Below, in pieces: positions 42,428 to 51,692 of a stretch of DNA of 64,000 bases. Numbering within the stretch: the first letter of the stretch is position 1; each line of letters starts with the position of its first letter. The translations under genes and the position numbers were made by a program. A model generated the notes under the pieces. That model had not been told where the DNA came from. It saw nothing but the letters and a program-made list of their open reading frames with translations, and searched no databases. The stretch is from Alphaproteobacteria bacterium WMHbin7 (GTDB lineage: Bacteria > Pseudomonadota > Alphaproteobacteria > Rhodospirillales > WMHbin7): the NCBI GenBank assembly GCA_002753155.1, contig PDZW01000002.1, forward strand, positions 79,771 through 143,770, given 5' to 3'.

Positions 42428-44081
42428 AGCGGCCCCGCCGGGCATTCTGCCCGATCTCGATCAGCACCTCGTCCAGTTCGCCGACGAAGCGCTGGATATC
42501 GAACAGGGGCAGATGGTCCCGTTCCACCCGCAGGCGGTTTCTGATGGTTTGCAGGGCCTGCCGGTCGTGTGCAAGGCTGACCGCCCGTGCGACATAGTCC
42601 TCTTGCGTTGCGCAGATCATCTCGCCAAGCCCGGCAGCCGAGAGCAGGCTGGCCGAGACCCGGGCGGGAAAGGCCCGACCCACCAGACCCAGCACGGGAC
42701 AACCGGCCCAAAGCGCGTCGGAGGTGGTGGAATGGCCGCCATAGACCGGCGTATCCAAAGCCAGATCGGCCAGATGATAGCGCGCCGTGTGTGCCTCGCG
42801 CGGCTTTCCCTGGGCGAAGACCAGACGGTCTGGATCGATCCTCGCCCGTTCTGCCTCTGCCCTGAGATTGACCTGCATGCCCTCGTTCAGGCCCCACAGC
42901 CACAACAAGCTGTCTTCAACCTGCGCCAGGATCGACATCCAGCAGGCGAAGATGGCGGGCGTGATCTTTTGCGGCTGGACGAAACTGGCGAGCACGAAAG
43001 AGCCGGGGGCCAGACCTTCCTCGGCGCGGGTCGGGGGTGATGCGATGCCTCGTGTGGGATCGTTGGGCTGATAGGTGGTGGGAAGGCGAAACACCGCCTC
43101 GTCATAGAATTTCTCGAATTCAGGGGGGATGATGATCGGGTCGGCGATGATTGCGTCGCAAAGCCCCCCCATCGAGCCCGGCCAGCCGAAATAATTGATG
43201 GTGACCGGCGCCCTGGTCAGCAGCAGAACTTCCTTTTGCATGGCGGTCGTGAAGCCCGAGAGATCGATCAGCAGATCGATGCCGTCGGCTTCGATGAGGT
43301 CAACCAACTCGGAAACCTCCAGATGCGCCACCTCGCGAAAAGCGTCGCAGCCATCGATCATCCTTTGTCCGGCACTTCCGGGTTTTAGCGCGTTCTGAAC
43401 ATAGGCGGTGGCGTGAATTCTGTCGCGGTCATGCAGTGACGGCACCTGGGCATATTGCACCGCCAGCGGATGATCATGAAAATCGGCGCAAAGATAGCCG
43501 ATCTTGAGGATGCCAGCGCCAATAGCGCGTCTCTGTCGGGGGCCGGGGTTTCCAGCGCGCTTTCGTACACTGGCCGCCACGTTGCGGGCCGAGGCCAATT
43601 GGGCCGCCGGATTGTCGGCGATCAACAGAATCTTGAAGGGATCGACCGGCTGGCCGCGTCCGACGGTATCGAGCAGGGCGGCGTTTAACTGGTCCAATTG
43701 CGTCCAGTCGCACAAGCGGCGCTTCAATTCCAGCAGATGCTCAAGGCATTCCGTATCCTCGGGCGCCAGACGGAAGGCCTCGCCATAGGCGGCCAAGGCC
43801 TGGGGCAGGCGGCCCAGCAGGCGATAGACCTTGCCAAGACCGGCATGGGCGACGGCCAGTCCCGGCCAGTGCAAGACAGCGCGTTCCAGATATTCGGCGG
43901 CGATCTCCAGCCTGCCGGTGAGCAGGGTCAGATTGCCATAGAGGTAAAGGGCATGGGGATGGGTGGCATCGACCGCCAGAACCTTCAAGAACAGGTCCTC
44001 GGCCAGATCCAGCCTTCCCGCCATCTGATAGTCGAGCCCCTTCTGGCAGGCCTCGTCCAGGGAAAGGGTGCGCTGGCTCAT
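42420..44081 (-). CDS. TPR-containing O-GlcNAc transferase-like (GT41, SPINDLY-type) protein
   Basis: A 553-residue protein. TPR repeats fill residues 1-130 (ALYLYGNLTLLTGR, AHAGLGKVYRLLGR). The GT41 catalytic region spans about 190-540, with IGYLCADFHDHP, the INYFGWPGSMG nucleotide-binding loop and DTPVYGGHSTTSDALWAGCPVL blocks. It likely transfers a sugar from UDP- or GDP-sugar to protein Ser/Thr; flagellin is a known target of related enzymes, but no flagellar gene is nearby. The start overlaps the recG stop as ATGA. Confidence 0.9.
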   Translation of the reverse strand: MSQRTLSLDEACQKGLDYQMAGRLDLAEDLFLKVLAVDATHPHALYLYGNLTLLTGRLEIAAEYLERAVLHWPGLAVAHAGLGKVYRLLGRLPQALAAYGEAFRLAPEDTECLEHLLELKRRLCDWTQLDQLNAALLDTVGRGQPVDPFKILLIADNPAAQLASARNVAASVRKRAGNPGPRQRRAIGAGILKIGYLCADFHDHPLAVQYAQVPSLHDRDRIHATAYVQNALKPGSAGQRMIDGCDAFREVAHLEVSELVDLIEADGIDLLIDLSGFTTAMQKEVLLLTRAPVTINYFGWPGSMGGLCDAIIADPIIIPPEFEKFYDEAVFRLPTTYQPNDPTRGIASPPTRAEEGLAPGSFVLASFVQPQKITPAIFACWMSILAQVEDSLLWLWGLNEGMQVNLRAEAERARIDPDRLVFAQGKPREAHTARYHLADLALDTPVYGGHSTTSDALWAGCPVLGLVGRAFPARVSASLLSAAGLGEMICATQEDYVARAVSLAHDRQALQTIRNRLRVERDHLPLFDIQRFVGELDEVLIEIGQNARRGRFS

Positions 44082-46174
44082 CCGCTCCTCAAGGTCGCCA
44101 CCTGGGCGTCGCGGGCAAAGAGGTAGAGGAGTGTTCGCAAAGCGCTCCCGCGCTCGCTTTCCAGTTCGGGATCGCGCTCCAGGATCAGCTTGGCGTCGTC
44201 CCTGGCCACGGCCAGCAGATCGCCATGCTGGGACAGATCGGCCAGACGGAATTCGGGCAGGCCGCTCTGCCTTGTGCCCATCAGTTCGCCCGCCCCTCGA
44301 AGGCGCAGATCCTCTTCGGCGATTCTGAAGCCGTCCTCGGTTTCGCGCATGATCTTAAGCCTGGCCTTGGCGGTTTCGCTTAAGGGATGGCCATAGAGCA
44401 GCAGACAGGCCGAGGGCCGCTCACTTCTGCCCACGCGGCCTCGCAACTGGTGCAACTGGGCCAGGCCGAAGCGCTCGGCATGCTCGATCACCATGATGGT
44501 GGCCTCGGGCACATTGACTCCCACCTCGATCACGGTGGTGGCGACCAGAATGGACAACGGCCCCTCGGCGAAATCCTGCATCACGCGGTCCTTCTCGGGT
44601 CCCTTCAAGCGCCCATGGACCAGACCCACCCGGCCCGGAAAATGCGCTTCGAGGTCTAAAAAGCGCTCCTCGGCGGCCTTGAGATCGATCTTTTCCGACT
44701 CTTCCACCAGGGGGCAGACCCAATAGACCTTGGCACCCTGGGCCAGGGCGCGGGTGATGGCTCCGGTCACTTCCTCGGCCCGGTTCAGGGGCATGGCCCT
44801 GGTCTCCACCGGCTTTCGTCCCGGCGGCTTTTCGTCGAGGCGCGAGATGTCCATGTCGCCATAGGCGGTCAGCGTGAGCGTGCGCGGGATGGGGGTGGCG
44901 GTCATCACCAGCACGTCGGCGGCCCGGCTTTTGCCGGTCAGGCCCAGTCGCTGATGGACGCCGAAACGGTGCTGTTCGTCGATGATGGCGAGCGCCAGAT
45001 CGTTGAAGGCGACGTCCTCCTCGATCAGGGCGTGGGTGCCGACCACCAGGGGAACGGCCCCCGAAGCCAGCCCGTCCAGAATGGCCTGACGATTCTTGCC
45101 CTTGTCGCGCCCGGTCAGCAGGACCAGGGGTACGCCCGCCGCCTCGGCCAGTGGGGTCAGGGTGGCAAGATGCTGGCGGGCCAGAATCTCCGTGGGCGCC
45201 ATCAGTGCTGCCTGGGCGCCTGATTCCACGGCGGCCAGCATGGCGAACAGAGCCACCACCGTCTTGCCGCTGCCGACATCGCCCTGAAGCAGACGCAACA
45301 TGCGCGAGGGCTCGGCCATGTCCTTTAAGATTTCGCTAAGCGAGCGTTCCTGGGCCAGGGTCAGGCGAAAGGGCAGGGCGGAACGCACCCTGGCCGACAG
45401 GACTCCATCGCCCTGAATGGTGCGCCCGGCCAGGCGTTTCATCGAGCGGCGCACCAGGGCCAAAGCCAACTGATTGGCCAGCAACTCGTCATAGGCCAGG
45501 CGCGAGCGGTCCGGTGTCTGGGCCGCCAGATCACTCTCGTTCTCGGGGGCATGGGCGCGTCTTAAGGCTTTCTCCCAGTCAGGCCAGCCGTTCTTGGTCT
45601 TCCAACTGGCATCCTGCCATTCGGTCAAAGGGGGGAGGCGCTCGAGGGCAGCTTGCACGGCCTTGCGCAGCGTCTTGGGGGGCAGACCCGCCGTCAGCGG
45701 ATAGACCGGCTCGACCGAGGCCAGTTTCTCCAGGTCTTCAATGGGGCCGATATGATCGGGGTGCGCCATCTGAAGCTCGGCCCCGTAATGCTCGACCTTG
45801 CCGCTGACCACGCGGATTTCGTCCACCGGCAGGGATTTCACCAGATGATCGGCATGGGCGTGGAAGAAGACCAGGGTGATGCGTCCCGTCTCGTCGGCGC
45901 AGACCACGCGGTAGGGGCGCTTGTGCGCACCCTTGCCGGGCGGCGGCGGATGGTGGGCCAGCACGCGCAAGGTCAGGGTGGCGATGCGCTGATCGGGGGC
46001 ATCGCACAGCTTGGGTTTGAAGCGCCGGTCGATGAGGCCCACCGGCAGATGCCAAAGCAGATCGGCCACCTTGTCGCCGCCCAACAGCTTGGCCGCCAGC
46101 TTGGACAGGCGCGGTCCCAGCCCCGGCAGGTGGGCCAGATCGGCAAAGAGGGGGTTGAGAATAGCTGGGCGCAT
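44078..46174 (-). CDS. recG: ATP-dependent DNA helicase RecG
   Basis: A 698-residue helicase that remodels stalled forks. An N-terminal wedge (OB) domain precedes the helicase lobes with Walker A GDVGSGKT near residue 303 and DEQH in IIDEQHRFGV. HQLRGRVGRSERPSACLL marks motif VI. The length is normal. The first codon used is ATG 46174; a TTG one codon earlier is also open. It is divergent from sdhE with 49 bases between. Confidence 0.96.
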   Translation of the reverse strand: MRPAILNPLFADLAHLPGLGPRLSKLAAKLLGGDKVADLLWHLPVGLIDRRFKPKLCDAPDQRIATLTLRVLAHHPPPPGKGAHKRPYRVVCADETGRITLVFFHAHADHLVKSLPVDEIRVVSGKVEHYGAELQMAHPDHIGPIEDLEKLASVEPVYPLTAGLPPKTLRKAVQAALERLPPLTEWQDASWKTKNGWPDWEKALRRAHAPENESDLAAQTPDRSRLAYDELLANQLALALVRRSMKRLAGRTIQGDGVLSARVRSALPFRLTLAQERSLSEILKDMAEPSRMLRLLQGDVGSGKTVVALFAMLAAVESGAQAALMAPTEILARQHLATLTPLAEAAGVPLVLLTGRDKGKNRQAILDGLASGAVPLVVGTHALIEEDVAFNDLALAIIDEQHRFGVHQRLGLTGKSRAADVLVMTATPIPRTLTLTAYGDMDISRLDEKPPGRKPVETRAMPLNRAEEVTGAITRALAQGAKVYWVCPLVEESEKIDLKAAEERFLDLEAHFPGRVGLVHGRLKGPEKDRVMQDFAEGPLSILVATTVIEVGVNVPEATIMVIEHAERFGLAQLHQLRGRVGRSERPSACLLLYGHPLSETAKARLKIMRETEDGFRIAEEDLRLRGAGELMGTRQSGLPEFRLADLSQHGDLLAVARDDAKLILERDPELESERGSALRTLLYLFARDAQVATLRSG

Positions 46175-46223
46175 CAAATTATTCTGGCAGAGTGGAACGC
46201 AGGCGACTATACCCGAGGCCGCG

Positions 46224-46487
46224 ATGGATCACCGAAAAAAGCGCCTCCTCTTCCAGGCCCGGCACCGGGGCATGAACGAGAACGACCTTCTGATCGGACG
46301 CTTTGCCCAAGCCGAACTGGCGAATTTGAGCGAAGCCGAGTTGGATGAGTTCGAAAGCCTGCTGGACGAGCTGGATATCGACCTGTTTGGCTGGATCACC
46401 GGCCAGCGCCCCTTGCCCTCACACCGTCAAACCAACCTCATGCAAAAGATTCAAAGCTTTGTCCAAGCCTTTGGTAAACGTGTCTGA
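46224..46487 (+). CDS. sdhE: Succinate dehydrogenase assembly factor (FAD assembly factor SdhE)
   Basis: An 87-residue helical protein that promotes covalent FAD attachment to SdhA. The RGMNENDLLIGRFA block (residues 14-27, corresponding to the RGxxE motif region) is the family signature. The ATG at 46224 has GAGG upstream, and longer frames overlap recG on the other strand. It overlaps mfd by 8 bases, an arrangement common in alphaproteobacteria. Confidence 0.92.
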   Translation: MDHRKKRLLFQARHRGMNENDLLIGRFAQAELANLSEAELDEFESLLDELDIDLFGWITGQRPLPSHRQTNLMQKIQSFVQAFGKRV

Positions 46488-49400
46488 TTTGAAATCGCTG
46501 CTTGCTGCTCAGGGCTCGCACTTTCTGGGCGGAACGCCCGAGGGGCTGGAGGCGATTCTTTTGGCCGGGGCGGCAAGGGCGGGCCTGGAAATCTTGCATA
46601 TCGCCAGGGACGACGCCCGTCTGGCCGCCCTGGAGGAAGCCCTGTCGGTGGTGGCCCCAGAGGCCGAGCTTCTGGTTTTGCCCGCCTGGGACACCGTGCC
46701 CTATGACCGGGCCTCGCCCCATGCCGACATTCTGGCCAGGCGCCTGGACACCCTGTCGCGTTTGGCCGCCCAGCCCGTGAAGCCTGGCCGGATCGTTCTA
46801 GCACCTGTGGCCTCGGCCCTGCAGCGCCTGGTTCCGGCCCACAGGCTCAAGGAAGCCTCTTTTTCCGCCCGCTCGGGTGGGGCCTTCGATCGGGAGGGTT
46901 TTACCTCCTTCCTGGAAATCAACGGCTTTGTGCGCACCGAAACCGTGATGGAACCTGGCGAATACGCCATCCGGGGTGGCATCGTCGATCTTTATCCGCC
47001 GGGATCGACCGAGCCCCTGCGCATCGACCTCTTCGGCGACGAGATCGAGCGTATCCGCGCCTTCGACCCTCTGACCCAGCGCACCAGCGGCGAGGTTTCT
47101 GGCTTTTCCCTAAGCCCCATGAGCGAAACGCCGCTGGATCAGGAGAGCATTGCGCGCTTTCGCACCGGCTATCGCGAGCTGTTCGGCGCGGTTTCCACCA
47201 GCGATCCTTTGTATGAGGCGGTGTCGGCAGGAAGGCGCCATCCCGGTCTCGAACACTGGCTGGCCTTGTTCCATGACGGGTTGGACACGATCTTCGCCTA
47301 TCTGCCCCGTACAGCGGTGACCCTGGATTACCAGGTGGCCGAGGCCATCGAGGCGCGTCTGGGGCTGGTGCGCGAATATTATCAGGCGCGCCTGGAACGT
47401 ACAGCCGCCGAGGGCGGCATCTACAATCCCCTTCCGCCCGAACGGATGTTCCTGGATGTGGCGGAGTGGGAGCGCCATCTGAAGGCAAGGCCCTGCGTCG
47501 CCTTTTCGCCCTTTGCACCTTCCGAAGGCCAGCCCGACGCTGGCGGACGCCCTGGGCATGATTTCGCCGAAATAAGGGTGACGCCGGGGGCCGATCTGTT
47601 CGCCGCCTTTGCCGATTTCCTGGCAAGCGAACGAAAGGCGGGGCAGAGGACCGTGCTGACCGTGCAGGGCGAGGGAGCCCGCGAGCGGCTGGCCCATATG
47701 CTGGCTGAACACAAGGTGGCGGGCGTTGTCGGTGCGGCCTCCTGGGCCGAAGCCATGAAAGCCCCCGTGGGCGCCCTGGCCCTGGTGTTATGGGGGCTGG
47801 AGCGGGGATTTACCCATCCCGGCCTTACCGTTGTGGCCGAGCCCGATCTGTTGGGCGAACGCTTAAGCCGTCCGGCCAGGAAGAAGCGCCGGGCCGAGCA
47901 TTTCCTGACCGAGGCCTCGGCCCTGTCCGAGGGTGATCTGGTGGTGCATGTCGAGCATGGCATCGCACGCTATGAGGGGCTTGAGGCTCTGACCGTGGGG
48001 GGGGCTCCGCATGATTGCCTGAGGCTGGTCTATGACGGCGGCGACAAGCTTTATGTTCCGGTCGAGAATATCGAGGTTCTGACCCGTTATGGCGCCGACG
48101 AGGGAACCGTGGCCCTGGACAGGCTGGGCGGGCAGGCCTGGCAGGCCCGCAAGGCCAAGCTGAAAAAACGCATTCGCGACATGGCCGAGCAGTTGATCGC
48201 CGTGGCCGCCAAGCGCCTGGTGCGCAAGGGGGCTGTGTTTCAGCCGCCCGAGGGTCTGTATGACGAATTCTGTTCGCGCTTTCCCTATGCCGAGACCGAG
48301 GATCAGTTGGCTGCCATTGCCGACGTGATCGAGGATTTCGCCAAGGGTCGCCCCATGGACCGGCTGGTCTGCGGCGATGTCGGCTTCGGCAAGACCGAGG
48401 TGGCCCTAAGGGCGGCCTTCGTTGCCGCCCTTTCGGGGCGCCAGGTGGCGGTGGTGGTGCCCACCACGCTGCTGGCCCGCCAGCATTACCGAACCTTCAC
48501 CGAGCGCTTCAAGGGCCTGCCCGTGCGGGTCGAGCAATTGTCGCGGCTGGTTCCGGCCAATCAGGCCACGCGCACCAAGAAGGATCTGGCCGAGGGTCGG
48601 GTGGAAATCGTCGTCGGCACCCATGCGCTGCTGGCTAAGTCGATCAGCTTCAAGGACTTAGGGCTGCTGATCGTGGATGAGGAGCAGCATTTCGGCGTCT
48701 CCCACAAGGAGCGCCTGAAACAGATGCGGGCCGACGTGCATGTGCTGACCCTGACCGCCACTCCCATCCCCCGCACGCTGCAACTGGCCCTGACCGGGGT
48801 GCGCGAGATGAGCGTGATCGCAACCCCCCCGGTTGATCGCTTGGCCGTGCGCACCTTCGTCCAGCCCTTCGATTCCGTGCTGATCCGGGAAGCCCTGCTG
48901 CGCGAGCATTATAGAGGCGGGCAAAGCTTTTATGTCTGCCCGCGCGTGGCCGATATTGACAGGCTGGTCGATCAGTTGAAGGGGTTGGTGCCGGAATTGA
49001 AGCTGGCGGTGGCGCATGGGCAGTTAGCACCTTCGGTCATCGAAGAGGTGATGACCCGTTTCGGCGACGGCGAACAAGACATCCTGCTGGCCACCAACAT
49101 CATCGAATCCGGCCTTGATATGCCGCGCGTCAACACCCTGATCATTCACCGCGCCGACATGTTCGGTCTGGCCCAGCTTTATCAATTGCGCGGTCGCGTC
49201 GGCAGGGCCAAGCAACGCGGCTATGCCTATTTCACCCTGCCGCCCGGCAGGCTGCTGACCAAATCGGCTACCAAGCGGCTCGAGGTCATGCAGGCTCTCG
49301 ACAGTCTGGGAGCCGGCTTCACCCTGGCCAGCCACGATCTGGATATTCGCGGTGCCGGAAATCTGCTGGGCGAGGAGCAGTCGGGCCATATCAAGGAAGT

Positions 49401-49941
49401 GGGCATCGAGCTGTACCAGCATCTGCTGGAGGAGGCGGTGGCGGCGGCAAGGGGCGATGATGTTGCGGAAGAGCAATGGTCGCCCCAGATCGGCGTGGGC
49501 AGCCCGGTTTTGATTCCGGAAAGCTATGTGGTCGATCTTGGTCTTCGCCTGTCGCTGTACCGGCGCATCGCCGACGTCAAGGAACGGGCCGAGATCGACG
49601 ATGTTGCCTTCGAACTGGTTGATCGTTTCGGCCCAATGCCCTTGGAGGTCGAGAATCTCCTGAATATCGTGGCCATCAAGATCGCCTGCCGCCAGGCCGG
49701 AATCGACAAGCTGGAGGCTGGTCCCAAGGGGGCGGTTATCGCCTTTAGAAACAACGTCTACGCCAATCCGGCGGGGCTGGTCGATCTGATCTCGCGCCAA
49801 GTGGGAACCATCAAGCTGCGCCCGGATCACAAGCTGGTCGTCATAAGGAATTGGGAAGAGGCCGAGGCGCGCATCAAGGGGGCCGAGAAGATCGCGCTGG
49901 AGCTGGCGCGGTTGGCAGGCGAGGCGACGTCGCGCTCTTGA
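46480..49941 (+). CDS. mfd: Transcription-repair coupling factor Mfd
   Basis: A 1153-residue translocase that removes stalled RNA polymerase and recruits UvrA. The N-terminal UvrB-like region is followed by the RNA-polymerase-interacting domain (LSEGDLVVHVEHGIARYEG, near 485-503). The helicase lobes have Walker A DVGFGKTEVA near residue 630 and DEEQHFGV, and a C-terminal autoinhibitory domain ends the protein. The GTG at 46480 overlaps sdhE and gives the same length as E. coli Mfd (1148), which supports it over the longer frame. Confidence 0.96.
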   Translation: MSDLKSLLAAQGSHFLGGTPEGLEAILLAGAARAGLEILHIARDDARLAALEEALSVVAPEAELLVLPAWDTVPYDRASPHADILARRLDTLSRLAAQPVKPGRIVLAPVASALQRLVPAHRLKEASFSARSGGAFDREGFTSFLEINGFVRTETVMEPGEYAIRGGIVDLYPPGSTEPLRIDLFGDEIERIRAFDPLTQRTSGEVSGFSLSPMSETPLDQESIARFRTGYRELFGAVSTSDPLYEAVSAGRRHPGLEHWLALFHDGLDTIFAYLPRTAVTLDYQVAEAIEARLGLVREYYQARLERTAAEGGIYNPLPPERMFLDVAEWERHLKARPCVAFSPFAPSEGQPDAGGRPGHDFAEIRVTPGADLFAAFADFLASERKAGQRTVLTVQGEGARERLAHMLAEHKVAGVVGAASWAEAMKAPVGALALVLWGLERGFTHPGLTVVAEPDLLGERLSRPARKKRRAEHFLTEASALSEGDLVVHVEHGIARYEGLEALTVGGAPHDCLRLVYDGGDKLYVPVENIEVLTRYGADEGTVALDRLGGQAWQARKAKLKKRIRDMAEQLIAVAAKRLVRKGAVFQPPEGLYDEFCSRFPYAETEDQLAAIADVIEDFAKGRPMDRLVCGDVGFGKTEVALRAAFVAALSGRQVAVVVPTTLLARQHYRTFTERFKGLPVRVEQLSRLVPANQATRTKKDLAEGRVEIVVGTHALLAKSISFKDLGLLIVDEEQHFGVSHKERLKQMRADVHVLTLTATPIPRTLQLALTGVREMSVIATPPVDRLAVRTFVQPFDSVLIREALLREHYRGGQSFYVCPRVADIDRLVDQLKGLVPELKLAVAHGQLAPSVIEEVMTRFGDGEQDILLATNIIESGLDMPRVNTLIIHRADMFGLAQLYQLRGRVGRAKQRGYAYFTLPPGRLLTKSATKRLEVMQALDSLGAGFTLASHDLDIRGAGNLLGEEQSGHIKEVGIELYQHLLEEAVAAARGDDVAEEQWSPQIGVGSPVLIPESYVVDLGLRLSLYRRIADVKERAEIDDVAFELVDRFGPMPLEVENLLNIVAIKIACRQAGIDKLEAGPKGAVIAFRNNVYANPAGLVDLISRQVGTIKLRPDHKLVVIRNWEEAEARIKGAEKIALELARLAGEATSRS

Positions 49942-49983
49942 ATCGGGAAACCCCGCGCGGCTTGTCCGGAATATGCTCTAATC

Positions 49984-50847
49984 TCAATCCGCTAAGCGAC
50001 GTTTCCTCTGTTTCTGGGGAGTGCTCGGTTGCGCCACCTGACTTCTGCCAGGGACGTGATAATAGGTCATAGCCTCTACAATAGCGTTTTCAAGGTCTTT
50101 GACTCGTGTCTCATCCGAAGGGTGGGTGCTCATGAATTCAAAGCCCTCGCCGCCCTCTTCTTTCTTCGCTGCGGCCATGCGTCGCCAGAATTTCGGCGCT
50201 TCATGCGGGTCATAGCCAGCCATGGCCATGAAGATCAGGCCAAGCCGATCCGCTTCGCTCTCATGCAATCGGCTGAAGGGAAGCAGCACGCCCAACGCGG
50301 ACCCAAAACCGAAGGCCGTCTGCAGGGCAACTTGCGTCGTCGTATCCTCATCGGCGACTGCCACCGACAGGGCCGCGCCCGCGAGATCGACCAAAAGCGT
50401 TTGGCTCATTCGCTCGCTGCCGTGATTGGCAATGGCGTGGGCCACTTCGTGCCCCATGACCACGGCAAGTCCCGCCTCGGTCTGAGTGATGTCCAGAATT
50501 CCAGTGTAGACCGCTACCTTTCCGCCCGGCAGGCAAAAGGCATTTGGCTCATCGTCATCAATCAACCGGAATTCCCAGCGATACCCCTTCAGGAGATCTG
50601 ACTGTCCATTCTGAGAAAAATAGTTTGCGACGGCGTTCTTGATCTTATTGCCAACCTCGCTGACCAACCTGGCTTCCCTTGTGCCGCTGACGACGTCGCT
50701 CTCATCGATAATCCGCCTGTATTCACGAGCGCCAAGCGCATTCATTTCGGCAGCGCCATGGATGCTGATCTGCTGACGCCCGGTGATGGGGACGGTTTCG
50801 CAGGCGGCAAGCAACATCAACAGGAATGCAATAAGTATCCGGCGCAT
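49984..50847 (-). CDS. M48 family metalloprotease, lipoprotein
   Basis: A 287-residue periplasmic zinc protease. The signal ends in a lipobox with Cys16 (LLAAC), so it is anchored by lipid. The zinc site is HEVAH with the third ligand Glu in SEADRLGL. It resembles LoiP/YcaL-type quality-control proteases that cleave misassembled outer-membrane proteins. The ATG at 50847 follows GGGTGGG. The 3' end lies 42 bases from the end of mfd, and the two are convergent. Confidence 0.9.
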   Translation of the reverse strand: MRRILIAFLLMLLAACETVPITGRQQISIHGAAEMNALGAREYRRIIDESDVVSGTREARLVSEVGNKIKNAVANYFSQNGQSDLLKGYRWEFRLIDDDEPNAFCLPGGKVAVYTGILDITQTEAGLAVVMGHEVAHAIANHGSERMSQTLLVDLAGAALSVAVADEDTTTQVALQTAFGFGSALGVLLPFSRLHESEADRLGLIFMAMAGYDPHEAPKFWRRMAAAKKEEGGEGFEFMSTHPSDETRVKDLENAIVEAMTYYHVPGRSQVAQPSTPQKQRKRRLAD

Positions 50848-50886
50848 GTACCCACCCAATCCAGGTTAGGGGTGAAAAAGTGGTGG

Positions 50887-51231
50887 TCAGGACCCGGGCG
50901 GTGGACCGAAGCGATTGTCCCCAGAGGTGCCTGGCAAAAAGCCATTCTCGACCAATGCCCAGACGGGGCCGATCAGAGGCACGAGGGCGATGAATATCCA
51001 CCAACCCGCCTTGTCACGGTCATGCCAACGCTTCACCTGGATCACAATGCTGGGCCAGAGCACCGCAAGGGTCAGCACCAGTGTGCCCAAAGGAACGCCA
51101 TCCTCTTCTTCGCCCATCATGGCGCCATCGACACTTAACGCCATCACGTAGGCCACAGCGCAGACCAACGCGAAGATCCAATAGGTTTTTCGCGAAATGC
51201 GGCCCTTCAGACTGAAAAGCAAATGCCCCAT
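50887..51231 (-). CDS. DUF805 family membrane protein
   Basis: A 114-residue protein with about three membrane segments (FALVCAVAYVMAL, LVLTLAVLWPSIVIQ, WIFIALVPLIGPVWALV). The opening FSLKGRISRKTYW and the central VKRWHDRDKAGWW are the DUF805 signatures. The function is unknown. The ATG at 51231 has GGGGGA upstream; an ATG four codons earlier (51243) is possible. It lies 39 bases upstream of the M48 gene on the same strand. Confidence 0.88.
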   Translation of the reverse strand: MGHLLFSLKGRISRKTYWIFALVCAVAYVMALSVDGAMMGEEEDGVPLGTLVLTLAVLWPSIVIQVKRWHDRDKAGWWIFIALVPLIGPVWALVENGFLPGTSGDNRFGPPPGS

Positions 51232-51692
51232 TAATTCCCCCATAGAATGAAAACGCCACACAGTCGGCCAGGACCAAGCGCACCCAATCCGAGACACCTC
51301 TCACAGAGGCCCAATTTCTTGAGTCTTTTGGTACAGCACAACGAATTCTACGTGCGCAGTGGTCGACAACATGTGGATGCGTTATGGATGACCGTTCACA
51401 TCATTGACAGAATGGCGATCCAGACTGGCGGGTGCAGGGGCTGACGCCAAGTGAGTAGTCGATCACATGAGCATAAACTTTGCTTAATATTAAGAAATTC
51501 GATTATTGCAGTGCGGCAACAGATTATCGTTAATTAAGCGCTGAATTAAGAATTTAACTGTAAATATTCCAGACAAGGAAAGGAGAGGAAAATCTCTTTA
51601 TTTGCCGAATGAAGTATTCATCGCTATCATGTTCTTCCAACTGGACGCAAATCGACTTCGTAGATAGGTCCAAATATGGAAGGAAGAGGCTC
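51232..51692. other. AT-rich intergenic region upstream of the chemotaxis receptor
   Basis: About 460 bases with no convincing gene. AT-rich DNA from 51450 to 51600 contains several TTAA boxes, including TTAA pairs eight bases apart near 51535 and the palindrome CTTAATATTAAG near 51484. It probably holds the promoters of the divergent DUF805 and chemotaxis receptor genes. Confidence 0.4.

Noticed and set aside
51247..51444. 65-codon frame upstream of the chemotaxis receptor
   Set aside because: There is no ribosome-binding site or family, and its first part overlaps the start region of the divergent DUF805 gene.
51232..51692. CtrA binding sites (TTAA-N7-TTAA)
   Set aside because: TTAA boxes are frequent here, but the clearest pair near 51535 has an 8-base spacer, and AT-rich DNA gives such pairs by chance.
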